The notes beneath the pieces were generated by a model. The model searched no databases. It was not told the DNA's origin and was given only the letters and a program-made list of their open reading frames with translations. This document shows, in pieces, positions 16,862 to 25,245 of a DNA stretch of 64,000 nt. The DNA is from a virus: positions 62,001 through 126,000 of IMG/VR virus record IMGVR_UViG_3300042307_001176. One strand, written 5' to 3'. The translations under genes and the position numbers were made by a program. How positions within the stretch are numbered: position 1 is the first letter of the stretch; each line of letters opens with the position of its first letter.

Positions 16862-17879
16862 TCTAGATAAACAATATATAACTTTACTCCAAGATATTCT
16901 AGATAATGGAGTAACAAAATCAGATCGTACTGGTACTGGAACACTTTCAGTATTTGGTAGACAAATCAGACACAAGATGAGTGATGGGTTTCCGTTACTT
17001 ACAACAAAGAAAATGCCATTCAAAACAATCACAACGGAATTACTATGGTTCTTACGTGGAGATACAAACATTAAATTCCTTGTTGATAATAATTGTCATA
17101 TTTGGGATGGTGATGCTTATAAGAACTATTGTATATCTTACAAAGACGGTCACGAGTTTTATGAAGATGAAGAAGTAAAACGTTCATACACACAAGAAGA
17201 ATTCATTAATAAAATCAAAACAGATGATGACTTTGCTAAGAAGCGGGGAGAATTAGGACCAATCTATGGGGCACAATGGAGAAATTGGACATTACATAGC
17301 GTAGGACCAAATGACTCTTTCCCTATATATGTAGACCAAATTAAACTATTGATTGAACAACTTAAAACAAATCCAGACTCAAGACGATTAATGGTTAATG
17401 CTTGGAATGTAGGTGAATTAGACCAAATGGTTCTTCCCCCGTGTCATTATGGATTTCAAGTTTATACAAGACCAACAACCAGAGAAGAAAAAATAACAAA
17501 TCCTGGAAAATACAGAGCAATTTCTTTAAGCTGGAATCAACGTTCAGCAGATACATTCCTAGGTTTACCTTTTAATATTGCTTCTTATGGTCTACTACTT
17601 GAAATCATTGCAAAAGCAGTGGATATGGTTCCAGATGAATTGATTGGTAATTTAGGTGATACGCATTTGTATTTGAATCACATCGAACAAGCAAAGGAAC
17701 AGATTACTAGAGAACCTATGAAATTAACAGAATTAAATATTAATACTGAATTCTGGGAACCTAAATATTTGTTAGATTTATTAGAGAAAGGAACATTTAT
17801 AAAATGTTTAATAGAAGAAGATATACAAATGCTTAATTACCAATCACATCCGGCAATTAAAGCGCCTTTGTCTAATTAG
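16854..17879 (+). CDS. thyA: thymidylate synthase (ThyA)
   Basis: The 341-residue enzyme has TKSDRTGTGTLSVFG, TTKKMPFKTITTELLWFLRG, LPPCHYGFQVY with catalytic Cys197, and QRSADTFLGLPFNIASYGLL. It converts dUMP to dTMP with methylene-tetrahydrofolate. It is longer than E. coli ThyA (264 aa) because of inserts near residues 90-135 and 205-225. A second, divergent enzyme of this fold is at 38751. The codon usage looks a little less biased than its neighbours, consistent with acquisition, but I have not measured it. Confidence 0.96.
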   Translation: MNNLDKQYITLLQDILDNGVTKSDRTGTGTLSVFGRQIRHKMSDGFPLLTTKKMPFKTITTELLWFLRGDTNIKFLVDNNCHIWDGDAYKNYCISYKDGHEFYEDEEVKRSYTQEEFINKIKTDDDFAKKRGELGPIYGAQWRNWTLHSVGPNDSFPIYVDQIKLLIEQLKTNPDSRRLMVNAWNVGELDQMVLPPCHYGFQVYTRPTTREEKITNPGKYRAISLSWNQRSADTFLGLPFNIASYGLLLEIIAKAVDMVPDELIGNLGDTHLYLNHIEQAKEQITREPMKLTELNINTEFWEPKYLLDLLEKGTFIKCLIEEDIQMLNYQSHPAIKAPLSN

Positions 17880-17913
17880 TAAAAGATAAAAATAAACATC
17901 AAATATAAATATA

Positions 17914-18159
17914 ATGGGGAAAATAATATTGGAATTTGATTCAAACGAAGAATCGCAAGAGGCAAGAGTGGCTCTTGATGGTTATAAATGGAAATTGGCA
18001 ATGTGGGATCTTGACCAAAAGTTAAGGTCAACAACCAAACACGGAATTAAGTTTTATTCAAACGAAGAAGCGTCAAGTGAGGAAATAGATATTTGTCAAA
18101 AAATCAGAAATGAAATCAGAGAGACTCTTGATAGCTATAATTTAAACTTAGAAGATTAA
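17914..18159 (+). CDS. conserved phage hypothetical protein, 81 aa
   Basis: The segment VALDGYKWKLAMWDLDQKLR followed by STTKHGI is one I have seen in uncharacterised phage proteins of about this length. The rest is acidic and helical. It follows thyA by 34 bases on the same strand. Function unknown. Confidence 0.65.
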   Translation: MGKIILEFDSNEESQEARVALDGYKWKLAMWDLDQKLRSTTKHGIKFYSNEEASSEEIDICQKIRNEIRETLDSYNLNLED

Positions 18160-18184
18160 GTTATGAGTAAAGAAAAAATAATCG

Positions 18185-18388
18185 ATGGAAGATAAAAAAT
18201 ATCCACCTATTACACCAGAAAAAAGCGAGGGAAAACATATGGGTGCACTTGCGGGTAGAGCTGAAGATGAAAGGAAAAGAAAAGAAGAGGCGCTGAAACA
18301 GTCAATGAGTATAGGTATTTCCTTAGATCCTGAAATCAATTGGATTGTAAAGACTATAAATGGTAAAAGCTATCTGTCTATTAAATAG
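18185..18388 (+). CDS. small hypothetical protein, 67 aa
   Basis: The protein is charged with an AGRAEDERKRKEEALKQSMS helix. It lies in a packed plus-strand run with A-rich spacers and has no recognisable domain. Confidence 0.5.
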   Translation: MEDKKYPPITPEKSEGKHMGALAGRAEDERKRKEEALKQSMSIGISLDPEINWIVKTINGKSYLSIK

Positions 18389-18412
18389 TAATTTTATAAT
18401 AATAAATAAAAA

Positions 18413-18469
18413 ATGATAAACGTATATTTGGATGAAGTAAGAACACCTAATGATGAAAGATGGATATAG
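18413..18469 (+). pseudogene. 18-codon remnant duplicate of the cREC gene start
   Basis: The reading MINVYLDEVRTPNDERWI followed by a stop copies the first 18-20 residues of the gene at 19293 (VSIYLDDIRTPNDERWI). About 40 of 47 bases match. The next gene's ATG at 18460 lies inside the copy. It looks like a partial duplication broken where the membrane protein gene begins. Confidence 0.6.
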
Positions 18470-18807
18470 GAAAACTTATAATAGGAATATTTTTCGGTAT
18501 TATAGCTCAAATATTAGTTTTCTTCCAGTTGCAGGGATCTCTGAAGTATGATTGGTTTAGGAATAATTATTGGTTAGTTGTTCTTTTAGGTATACCTGCT
18601 TCTATGTTTTTTATGTATTCAGTTAAGAATATGGTAATTGCTTATAACGGACAAATGTGGCCATCGAGATTAATAGGATTTTCAATTGGTGCTATTGTGT
18701 TTACTTACTTTAGTTTGTCACTATTTAATGAGCCGCTAACTACAAAAACACTTATCTGCTTATTCTTGTCATTTACTATATTAGGAATTCAATTATTCGT
18801 AAAATAA
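18460..18807 (+). CDS. inner-membrane protein, about four helices, 115 aa
   Basis: Hydrophobic segments at about residues 5-25, 38-58, 68-88 and 95-114 predict four membrane helices with short loops, the size of a small multidrug-resistance-type or DMT-like half protein, though no signature proves that. It begins inside the remnant of the cREC gene and is followed by the thioesterase. Possible roles are transport or modification of the host envelope. Confidence 0.65.
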   Translation: MDIGKLIIGIFFGIIAQILVFFQLQGSLKYDWFRNNYWLVVLLGIPASMFFMYSVKNMVIAYNGQMWPSRLIGFSIGAIVFTYFSLSLFNEPLTTKTLICLFLSFTILGIQLFVK

Positions 18808-18839
18808 AAGAAATGAGTAAAAAGATATCACTGAAATAA

Positions 18840-19289
18840 ATGCAACCGAAGATAAATTTGAAAAATATGGAAATGATATCGCAACATCCTATTAAAAAAT
18901 CTGATCTCGGATTTCATGGAAATCTTTTTGGCGGGCAATTATTAAAATGGATAGATTCTGCTGCAGCTAGTTATTCAATGCAGTTATGTGATACACCTAG
19001 AATGGTAACTGTATCAATAGATAAATGTAATTTTGAAAAACCAGCAAGAGAAAGTCAATTACTTAAAATATATGGTTACCCAACAACAGTTGGTAATTCA
19101 TCAGTAACATTATATATGGAAGCTAGAGCACATAATGTATATAATGGTAAACAAGTACTTGTTCTAAAGACCCATATTAAATTTGTACACATTGACGAGG
19201 AAGGTAATCCTATTCCTATTGGAGAGAAAGGAAGAAATAGAATAAATAGAATGATCGAATTGCAATCTAGCGAAGAGACTAACAATTAA
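18840..19289 (+). CDS. hotdog-fold acyl-CoA thioesterase (YciA/BFIT-like)
   Basis: The 149-residue protein has FHGNLFGGQLLKWIDSAAAS (26-44), the hallmark of acyl-CoA hydrolases, with the Asp of WID in the catalytic position, followed by VTVSIDKCNFEKPAR and VLVLKTHIKFVHIDEEG. By family it hydrolyses acyl-CoA to free acid and CoA in the cytoplasm. It is an unusual phage cargo and could alter host fatty-acid or membrane metabolism. It is four bases from the cREC gene and probably co-transcribed. Confidence 0.9.
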   Translation: MQPKINLKNMEMISQHPIKKSDLGFHGNLFGGQLLKWIDSAAASYSMQLCDTPRMVTVSIDKCNFEKPARESQLLKIYGYPTTVGNSSVTLYMEARAHNVYNGKQVLVLKTHIKFVHIDEEGNPIPIGEKGRNRINRMIELQSSEETNN

Positions 19290-19292
19290 AAT

Positions 19293-19706
19293 ATGGAAAA
19301 AGTAAGCATATATTTAGATGACATAAGAACACCTAATGACGAAAGATGGATAATCTGTAGGGATTATAATGAGTTTGTCAATAAAGTGAATGAGATAGGA
19401 TTAGATAATATTGAGACTATTTCATTGGATCATGATCTTGGCGAGACTGCAATAAGAGAATATTTCAAAAATGTCACAAATAATTACATTCTTGATTATG
19501 CTAATATACACGAAAAAACAGGATACGATTGTGCTAAATGGCTTGTTGAGAAAAGCATAGACACTGGAGTAAATCTTCCAACTATTTTAACACATAGTGC
19601 AAATCCTATAGGTTCTGCAAACATAATGGGATACATAAATAACTATCTGAAAAATAAAAGACTAACACAAAATTGTATAAGAGTTCAGATACCGCATTCA
19701 GCTTAA
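19293..19706 (+). CDS. cREC (cyclic-phosphate-processing receiver-like) domain protein
   Basis: The 137-residue protein shows SIYLDDIRTPNDERW, ISLDHDLGE, GYDCAKWLVEK and TILTHSANPIGSANIMGYI, the conserved layout of the domain I recall as cREC_REC (cyclic-phosphate processing receiver). The Asp pairs at the N-terminus and the DHD motif suggest metal binding. The predicted role in RNA-end or cyclic nucleotide processing comes from comparative genomics and is not proven. A broken copy of its 5' end lies at 18413. Confidence 0.72.
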   Translation: MEKVSIYLDDIRTPNDERWIICRDYNEFVNKVNEIGLDNIETISLDHDLGETAIREYFKNVTNNYILDYANIHEKTGYDCAKWLVEKSIDTGVNLPTILTHSANPIGSANIMGYINNYLKNKRLTQNCIRVQIPHSA

Positions 19707-19724
19707 ATATATAATATAAAGAGT

Positions 19725-20045
19725 ATGGATTTATTTAAAAGAATATCATCAGCAGTCCTTTTAGCGCTATTGATAGCGTTACCTTTAACACTATTAGAAT
19801 CTCTAATGGTTTACTCGATTATTAATCTTTACCAAATACCATATCTTATTAATTTTCAATATTGTCAAGTTCTAGGAATCAGCTTTATTATGATGATGAC
19901 TAGAAATAGAATAAGAATGCAAGAGGAAAAAGAGGATAAGAAAGATTTTATAAAAGATATCAGTTATCCCAGTTTAAATAGATTATTCAGAGTAGGTTTT
20001 GTATGGTGTATTGCTTTAATTATTCATGAAATATTTTTAAGATAA
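19725..20045 (+). CDS. membrane protein, about three helices, 106 aa
   Basis: Hydrophobic segments at about 8-33, 43-58 and 84-104 flank a charged cytoplasmic-looking loop (NRIRMQEEKEDKKDF). There is no family signature. It lies between the cREC gene and a GT2-like gene, which hints at an envelope-directed group. Confidence 0.6.
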   Translation: MDLFKRISSAVLLALLIALPLTLLESLMVYSIINLYQIPYLINFQYCQVLGISFIMMMTRNRIRMQEEKEDKKDFIKDISYPSLNRLFRVGFVWCIALIIHEIFLR

Positions 20046-20049
20046 TATT

Positions 20050-20592
20050 TTGATCAATTCCTTATTAACCATAATAATACCATGTAAAAACTCCTTATAT
20101 GGATTAAAAGACACCATAGAAAACCTATTAGATCAGTTTAAGATCACAGGAACTAGAGTGTTAATATTAGATCTTGGATCTGATGACGGATCATACCAAT
20201 ATGCAGCTCAAGCATCATTTGAGCATTTTAAAAAATTAAAAATTGAATCAATAAAAATAGATGACGATCTTAATCTGTTTAAATTTATTGACGAATTAAG
20301 AACACCCTACTCAATGGTTATTACACCAGGCTCTATTTCCAAGAATCCCGACTTTATTTTTAATTCTATTAATAATATTTCCATAAAAAAAGTTCCTAGT
20401 GTATATTTAAAAAAATATCCAATAGTGAAAAGAATTTTACCCCTTAGAAATATAAGAAATAAAGTATTAGAAATAAATTGTATCGTTTCAGAAAAGAATT
20501 TCCTATGGGAAATTGGATTCAAAAATAATACTCTCTCTATTCACACATCTCAAATATCTAGGGGTAAAATTTCAATAGAAGGAAAATTGTAA
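20050..20592 (+). CDS. GT2-like glycosyltransferase, TTG start
   Basis: The protein reads LLTIIIPCKNSLYGLKDTIE and VLILDLGSDDGSYQYAAQAS, the nucleotide-binding start of the GT-A GT2 fold, but it is only 180 residues and lacks a clear C-terminal catalytic block. The only plausible start is TTG at 20050, four bases after the previous stop; no in-frame ATG occurs before the middle of the gene. It may be a truncated or minimal transferase. Confidence 0.65.
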   Translation: MINSLLTIIIPCKNSLYGLKDTIENLLDQFKITGTRVLILDLGSDDGSYQYAAQASFEHFKKLKIESIKIDDDLNLFKFIDELRTPYSMVITPGSISKNPDFIFNSINNISIKKVPSVYLKKYPIVKRILPLRNIRNKVLEINCIVSEKNFLWEIGFKNNTLSIHTSQISRGKISIEGKL

Positions 20593-20596
20593 TATT

Positions 20597-20803
20597 TTAA
20601 GAAGCAAACACCCTTTTAAGTGTTTTTTCTTTCTGTTCAGATGAACTAATTTCTGAATTTACACTTCTCCAAAGGATATCCAATGGTCTATTTATATCGC
20701 CTCCGTCTTTTTGTACTGATGCAATAAATTTAACCCAAAGCTTAAATTCTCTTTCGTCTCTTACGTTAATTCCCTCTTTTTTTGAGGAATTTCTTGTTGA
20801 CAT
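20597..20803 (-). CDS. small hypothetical protein, 68 aa
   Basis: This charged protein has a VRDEREFKLWVKFIASVQKD segment. It converges on the GT2-like gene with four bases between stops. No family is recognised. Confidence 0.55.
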   Translation of the reverse strand: MSTRNSSKKEGINVRDEREFKLWVKFIASVQKDGGDINRPLDILWRSVNSEISSSEQKEKTLKRVFAS

Positions 20804-20876
20804 CTTTTTTAAATTTTAATTAAACTTAGTAATGTTTATGACGCTAAATTAACAATAAGATGTTAATAAAAAAAAT

Positions 20877-20903
20877 AAACTTAAGTAAATTGTAAGTTTT
20901 TTT
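20877..20903. terminator. possible bidirectional terminator
   Basis: AAACTTA and TAAGTTT pair across a nine-base loop, with T-runs on both strands. It lies just past the 3' end of the minus-strand gene at 20918. It is weak because the stem is AT-rich. Confidence 0.35.
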
Positions 20904-20917
20904 AGAAAAAAATAGAA

Positions 20918-21220
20918 TTATTTAGAGATTTCGAATAGATCTTTCGCTTTTTTTGCCTTTACTGCATATTCATATAACTCTTTATCTACAAAATATTCTA
21001 TTGCTTTATCCATTGCAGTAGGAATGTCGCTTTTTTTCATATATAATTTAGAGTATATCTCATTATCCCAATAGAACTCTAAGAATGCTGACTCTAATAA
21101 ATTTTCACTCTCCATAAGTTTTAATGCAGTTTCTACAGACCTCACATAAACCTTATCTGGGTTTCTTATCAACCAATCTTCTAAATGGTCTGGATTAACT
21201 TTGTTTATCATTTCAATCAT
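20918..21220 (-). CDS. hypothetical protein, 100 aa
   Basis: This acidic helical protein reads DHLEDWLIRNPDKVYVRSVE, then a FLEFYWDNEIYSKL segment. It stands alone on the minus strand with a possible terminator downstream. Function unknown. Confidence 0.6.
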   Translation of the reverse strand: MIEMINKVNPDHLEDWLIRNPDKVYVRSVETALKLMESENLLESAFLEFYWDNEIYSKLYMKKSDIPTAMDKAIEYFVDKELYEYAVKAKKAKDLFEISK

Positions 21221-21309
21221 ATATAAATTTCATACCAAATAAAAAGGGTTTTGTTCCGAAACTAAAGGCGAATAGATTGATAAAAAAAATAATTAAAAAA
21301 TCATAAATT

Positions 21310-21459
21310 ATGTCAATAATCAAATTACCAAAATCGTTAGATCATTTAGAAAATGAGATTAAAATAGATACATTAGCAGATGTAATGAAATTTGAATTCC
21401 TTATGGAATTATATAAGAATCATACATTAGAAGAAATAGAGAAAAAGATAAAAGATTAA
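21310..21459 (+). CDS. small hypothetical protein, 49 aa
   Basis: A complete ORF reads MSIIKLPKSLDHLENEIKID and ends in a LEEIEKKIKD helix. It lies five bases upstream of the metallophosphoesterase gene and fills an otherwise empty gap. The Lys/Glu composition and A-rich leader resemble those of its neighbours. Confidence 0.5.
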   Translation: MSIIKLPKSLDHLENEIKIDTLADVMKFEFLMELYKNHTLEEIEKKIKD

Positions 21460-21464
21460 TAGAA

Positions 21465-22148
21465 TTGAAAAAACTTATTTTTATATCAGATACACACAAT
21501 CAGCATAATAAGATAGAGATCCCTGATGGTGATATTATTATACATTGTGGTGACGTTTCTGGAAGAGGTGATAGAAGGGAAGTTGAATCTTTCCTTGATT
21601 GGTTTTCTGCTTTACCACATAATCATAAAATAATGATACCAGGAAATCATGATTTCTTTTTTGAAAAAGATTATGATACAGCTAAAAATATGGTGGATTC
21701 CAGAGGTATTACATGTCTAATTGATAGCGAAGTAGAAATAGAGGGAATAAGATTTTGGGGATCTCCAATAACACCTTGGTTTAATAATTGGGCTTTTAAT
21801 AGATTTCGAGGATCTGAAATAGAACATCATTGGAATAAAATACCAGACGGAATAGATGTTCTGTTAACACATGGACCACCCGCTTATTTACAAAATCATC
21901 TATCTATGGTATTGGAGGGAGAAGATGTCGGATGCGAGGATCTATATAAAGCAATACAAAGAGTAAAACCAAAAATTAATGCCTTTGGCCATATTCACGA
22001 GGGATATGGTACATCTGAGGAGGAGGGAGTATTATATATGAATTGTAGTGTTGTAAACAGAAGATACTCAATTCAAAATAAACCAATAGAAGTAATATAT
22101 TTAGATGGAGAATTTTCTATTTATAGAGGAGCTACAGAAGGGAACTGA
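21465..22148 (+). CDS. metallophosphoesterase (MPPED/UPF0046-like), TTG start
   Basis: Calcineurin-like motifs are complete: FISDTHNQH, IHCGDVSG, IPGNHDFFF, LLTHGPP and FGHIHEG, with a GSPITPW segment typical of the MPPED-type subfamily. The start is the TTG at 21465. It differs from the other phosphoesterase at 14083, so the two are not recent duplicates. It probably hydrolyses phosphodiesters; the substrate is unknown. Its 3' end overlaps the next gene by 44 bases. Confidence 0.87.
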   Translation: MKKLIFISDTHNQHNKIEIPDGDIIIHCGDVSGRGDRREVESFLDWFSALPHNHKIMIPGNHDFFFEKDYDTAKNMVDSRGITCLIDSEVEIEGIRFWGSPITPWFNNWAFNRFRGSEIEHHWNKIPDGIDVLLTHGPPAYLQNHLSMVLEGEDVGCEDLYKAIQRVKPKINAFGHIHEGYGTSEEEGVLYMNCSVVNRRYSIQNKPIEVIYLDGEFSIYRGATEGN

Positions 22149-22503
22149 TCCTTCTGGCTTCTTTAGAAAACTTTTAGTTTTTAAGAAGTATATAAAATTT
22201 GATGGTAAAAAAATCAAAGGAGAAGTGTGCTATGACGCATATTATAAGGACTTCGAGAACGAAAAAGGACTAAAGTATACTATCTATTGTTATTGCTATG
22301 ATTACAAAGATCTTGTAGATAATCCAGAAAATTTTGAGTTCTGTTTTGAAGTGCAATTAAATACAGGAAGAGGAATTATAGGAGTAGAAGCTATACAGTG
22401 GGATTTTGGAACAAATCCGGATTCACTTATTAATATAGAATTCTTCGAAAAGAAAATAGAAGAAATATGGGAAAAATTTGATTCGTTAAATTTTCCGACT
22501 TAA
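22105..22503 (+). CDS. hypothetical protein, 132 aa
   Basis: This is a beta-rich, aromatic, acidic protein (YCYCYDYKDLV, FEFCFEVQLNTGRGIIGVEA). Its start overlaps the phosphoesterase gene by 44 bases. No family is recognised. Confidence 0.6.
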   Translation: MENFLFIEELQKGTDPSGFFRKLLVFKKYIKFDGKKIKGEVCYDAYYKDFENEKGLKYTIYCYCYDYKDLVDNPENFEFCFEVQLNTGRGIIGVEAIQWDFGTNPDSLINIEFFEKKIEEIWEKFDSLNFPT

Positions 22504-22515
22504 AATTTAAAAACT

Positions 22516-22761
22516 ATGGATTTAAAAAATTATCTAAACATCTACGAAGAAGACACACAGTCTCTCAAAAAAGCAATCGTTAAAAAAGGCGTAGGAGATA
22601 TGTCTTGGATGAAACACACATTTGTTCCTCTACAGAATGGAGATGAGATTTATCTTCATCCAGATCAAAGCGATGTGTCAGGACATTATCTAAAGATTAT
22701 ACATTCAGAAAATAAATGTATATCTGTTTTTAATAAAACATATTTTGAAATAGTAGATTAG
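22516..22761 (+). CDS. small hypothetical protein, 81 aa
   Basis: It begins MDLKNYLNIYEEDTQSLKKA, faintly like the capsid-targeting-type tag but without the basic MKH start, and has VPLQNGDEIYLHPDQSDVSG. It converges on the flavoprotein gene with a 4-base overlap. Function unknown. Confidence 0.55.
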   Translation: MDLKNYLNIYEEDTQSLKKAIVKKGVGDMSWMKHTFVPLQNGDEIYLHPDQSDVSGHYLKIIHSENKCISVFNKTYFEIVD

Positions 22762-23516
22762 AATTCGAAGAGTCTTTTAATACCTCTATAGCGATTTGAT
22801 AAAGACTCTTTTAATCTTGTAATTGAGATTTCAAATTCTCTACCAAAAACTTTAGGGGCTTCTTTGTAGGATTCTTGTGATTCGTCATTAGAATCTTGAG
22901 TGAATTGCCAATAGAAAGACATTTCTTCTGGTACATTAAATCCATAAAATTCATATACTTGCATTTGTGTCTCTAGAACTGTTTCTCCGTTCCAGTTTTG
23001 TCCTATAATAACACATCCTGCATCTATACCTTCTACAACGTTAATATCTTCCAGTGTTGTTTTTCTATTCTCTATCCAGTTTAATCTTTCAATTAGTTTC
23101 TGATAGAATGCGTTTGCTTGACCCCATCTAACACTTATAAAGAAAACTACCGCATCGGATTCAAAAAGTTCTTTAGTAACTTTCCAAAGTTCATCTTCCT
23201 TGTTATTAAGAGAAGCCCAGCATCTATGATTTCCTGATGGATCTTTTTCTTCGTCTTTTAGTTGTGCACCTTCTACACCACAATTATTACCTTCTACACC
23301 AGATACGTTACCTTCACAAGGAAATATTTTTAATTTAGGTATTTCCAATAGGACAACCTCAGTTGATTCCGCTAATTTTTTCTGTATATCCATTGCAAGA
23401 AGAGTAGACTTAGGTATCTCTTTACTCCCCTCCCATCTATTAGATGTGGTTAAAAATAGTACCTTCTTTTTACCAGAAAGATACTCCATTAATTTTTCTA
23501 ATTGTTCATTTGGCAT
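22758..23516 (-). CDS. flavodoxin-fold NAD(P)H-dependent oxidoreductase
   Basis: The 252-residue protein has VLFLTTSNRWEGSKEIPKST, an FMN-phosphate-loop-like segment, and a FESDAVVFFISVRWGQANAF segment, as in NADPH-dependent FMN reductases and flavodoxin-like quinone reductases. Cys residues near 95-120 might hold a cluster, but the classical spacing of iron-sulfur flavoproteins is absent. It could serve redox balance, together with the thioredoxin at 25670. A GATATATAAT box (minus strand) lies four bases upstream. Confidence 0.7.
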   Translation of the reverse strand: MPNEQLEKLMEYLSGKKKVLFLTTSNRWEGSKEIPKSTLLAMDIQKKLAESTEVVLLEIPKLKIFPCEGNVSGVEGNNCGVEGAQLKDEEKDPSGNHRCWASLNNKEDELWKVTKELFESDAVVFFISVRWGQANAFYQKLIERLNWIENRKTTLEDINVVEGIDAGCVIIGQNWNGETVLETQMQVYEFYGFNVPEEMSFYWQFTQDSNDESQESYKEAPKVFGREFEISITRLKESLSNRYRGIKRLFEF

Positions 23517-23563
23517 GTATTATATATCCTATCTTTTTAAATACCTTCATGAATATATAGAAT

Positions 23564-23818
23564 ATGAATCATATCCAGATATTTGAAAATTTTATACAAG
23601 GAGGAAGAAAAGAATTTACTGATTCTGAAATTGAATACTACCAGAAATTGTGGGATTGGCTCCATGATAAGTACAGATACAATAAATTCTTTCTAAGTCT
23701 TTGGGATCAGGCTAAGAATAAAAGGTCACTTAGTAATAAACAATGGACTCAGTTAGAATTCCTTCTTAAAAACGGAAAATCTCAATACGAAGCTGGTATT
23801 CTACCTAATAATTATTAA
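23564..23818 (+). CDS. hypothetical protein with MNHI leader, 84 aa
   Basis: The start MNHIQIFENFIQGG fits the shared N-terminal tag, though without a clear (L/I)xE. The rest (KLWDWLHDKYRYNKFFLSLW) is aromatic and helical. A GAATATATAG box precedes the start by about ten bases. It may be a small packaged protein. Confidence 0.6.
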   Translation: MNHIQIFENFIQGGRKEFTDSEIEYYQKLWDWLHDKYRYNKFFLSLWDQAKNKRSLSNKQWTQLEFLLKNGKSQYEAGILPNNY

Positions 23819-23856
23819 TCTTACGAAACAAACTTTTTAAAACTGATATAAAAAAT

Positions 23857-24459
23857 ATGTCAACTAATAGAAATTGGGGTAAATCTAATCTTTTTTCGGA
23901 GGGTCATAGAACACATCTTCCTAGAAATTTCTGTTTATTTGATGTTGATGGTATTCTTCTAGACGATAAAAGAAATCCTAAATTTATATACGAGGGAAAA
24001 TATAAAAAAGTATCAAAAAGCAATGGGGACTTTATAGATACATTTTATCAACCAACCAATCTACAAGCTTCATTTCTAAGAAAAATTTCAGAAAAAATAG
24101 GTGTTTATATTCACGAAGAAACAACTAATTCATGGTGGTTTATTAATGACCGCACTTTAGAAGAATGTGAAAATCCCAATCTTGATAAAATAAAAACGGA
24201 GGATAGAGTCTACATTGAGGATATTGTTAATGGATATTCACATAACATTTCTGGCGTATTTGTAAGAACTGAAGGGGAGAAACCTTCTGAGATGGAAAAA
24301 TATGGCGAGCTTATAGCCGATTTAATATCTGTTCCTAAGGTATTAGTTAATGATGTGTTTGAAAGCGATTTTATACACTTTAAAAGAGAAGATAAACAAG
24401 TTAAATGTGAATCTGAATCCCTTTGGGATACCACATGGAAGGATTTAGAGTTAATCTAA
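23857..24459 (+). CDS. hypothetical protein, possible PD-(D/E)XK nuclease-like, 200 aa
   Basis: Near the N-terminus FCLFDVDGILLDD is followed by FIYEGKYKKV. Read together as D-x-D-G ... E-x-K this resembles the active site of PD-(D/E)XK nucleases. Residues 80-130 are acidic and aromatic. The family assignment is tentative: the motif is short and no other nuclease element is evident. It converges on the next gene with a nine-base overlap. Confidence 0.6.
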   Translation: MSTNRNWGKSNLFSEGHRTHLPRNFCLFDVDGILLDDKRNPKFIYEGKYKKVSKSNGDFIDTFYQPTNLQASFLRKISEKIGVYIHEETTNSWWFINDRTLEECENPNLDKIKTEDRVYIEDIVNGYSHNISGVFVRTEGEKPSEMEKYGELIADLISVPKVLVNDVFESDFIHFKREDKQVKCESESLWDTTWKDLELI

Positions 24460-25200
24460 ATCAAACTGGCCATCTAAGAAATCATTAAAATATTCATTAG
24501 AGTTATTCCAAAAATCATCTATAGATTTTTTAACCTTAATTAGGTGAGTTTCTAATACATTCAATTCTTCAATCAGTAATTCTAGATTAGGCTTACATGT
24601 ATTGAATTCTTCTTCTAAAATTTGAATATCTTCGGGTATTGGAGTTTTTATATTGAATGACTTTAGCATTCTTAATCCTTTTCCTCCTTTTTTTTGGAAT
24701 TCTTTCCACTCATTAAAATCTTCATCATCTACCCGATTTGCATATAAATTATAATCTGTTATGTCATCATCTATTGTTTCCTCAGTGTATTTAATTATTC
24801 TTTCGTTATATTTTAGAATTAACCATCCTCCACTTCTGCCTCCTTGTGACCAATCATCAAAGATATTATCGTTTTCTATTATATCATCTCCGTACATTTC
24901 TAATTGATCACTTAAGAAAAGATACCAAAGATCTTCTATCTCCTCTTTTGTAGTATTATATTTTTCAGCAAGATTATCTAGATCTGGCCAAGATCTTGTT
25001 TTTATATCAAACTCAAATCCGTCATCACTTCTTCTACCATATCCGTATGTTTCTTTTAATTCATTAGATTTATCTAGAATATTTTCTGCTAATTCACCAA
25101 GTTCTTTACTCCATTCGAACCTTTCATCTAAACCAAAATATTTCATAGTTTGATCAACAGATTCATTTAGAAATTCTGAGAATTTTAGTATTCTTAGCAT
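24451..25200 (-). CDS. tagged cargo candidate, 249 aa
   Basis: I place the start at 25200 because the protein then begins MLRILKFSEFLNE, a tag ending in L-N-E; an in-frame ATG five codons upstream overlaps the promoter-like GATATATAG at 25206-25213. The body is very acidic (IEDLWYLFLSDQLEMYGDD) with a C-terminal coiled-coil stretch (LELLIEELNVLETHLIKVKK). No known domain. Confidence 0.65.
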   Translation of the reverse strand: MLRILKFSEFLNESVDQTMKYFGLDERFEWSKELGELAENILDKSNELKETYGYGRRSDDGFEFDIKTRSWPDLDNLAEKYNTTKEEIEDLWYLFLSDQLEMYGDDIIENDNIFDDWSQGGRSGGWLILKYNERIIKYTEETIDDDITDYNLYANRVDDEDFNEWKEFQKKGGKGLRMLKSFNIKTPIPEDIQILEEEFNTCKPNLELLIEELNVLETHLIKVKKSIDDFWNNSNEYFNDFLDGQFDLD

Positions 25201-25245
25201 GAAACTATATATCATCTTTTTGTCTATGATAGAGAAAAAATTATT

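Noticed and set aside
18163-18195. Ten-codon ORF MSKEKIIDGR between two small genes
   Set aside because: It overlaps the next start, is too short and has no structure suggesting a leader.
23940-23990. HAD phosphatase reading of FDVDGILLDD at 23857 gene
   Set aside because: The remaining HAD motifs (Ser/Thr, Lys, acidic pair) are missing, so the nuclease-like reading was kept as the better tentative option.
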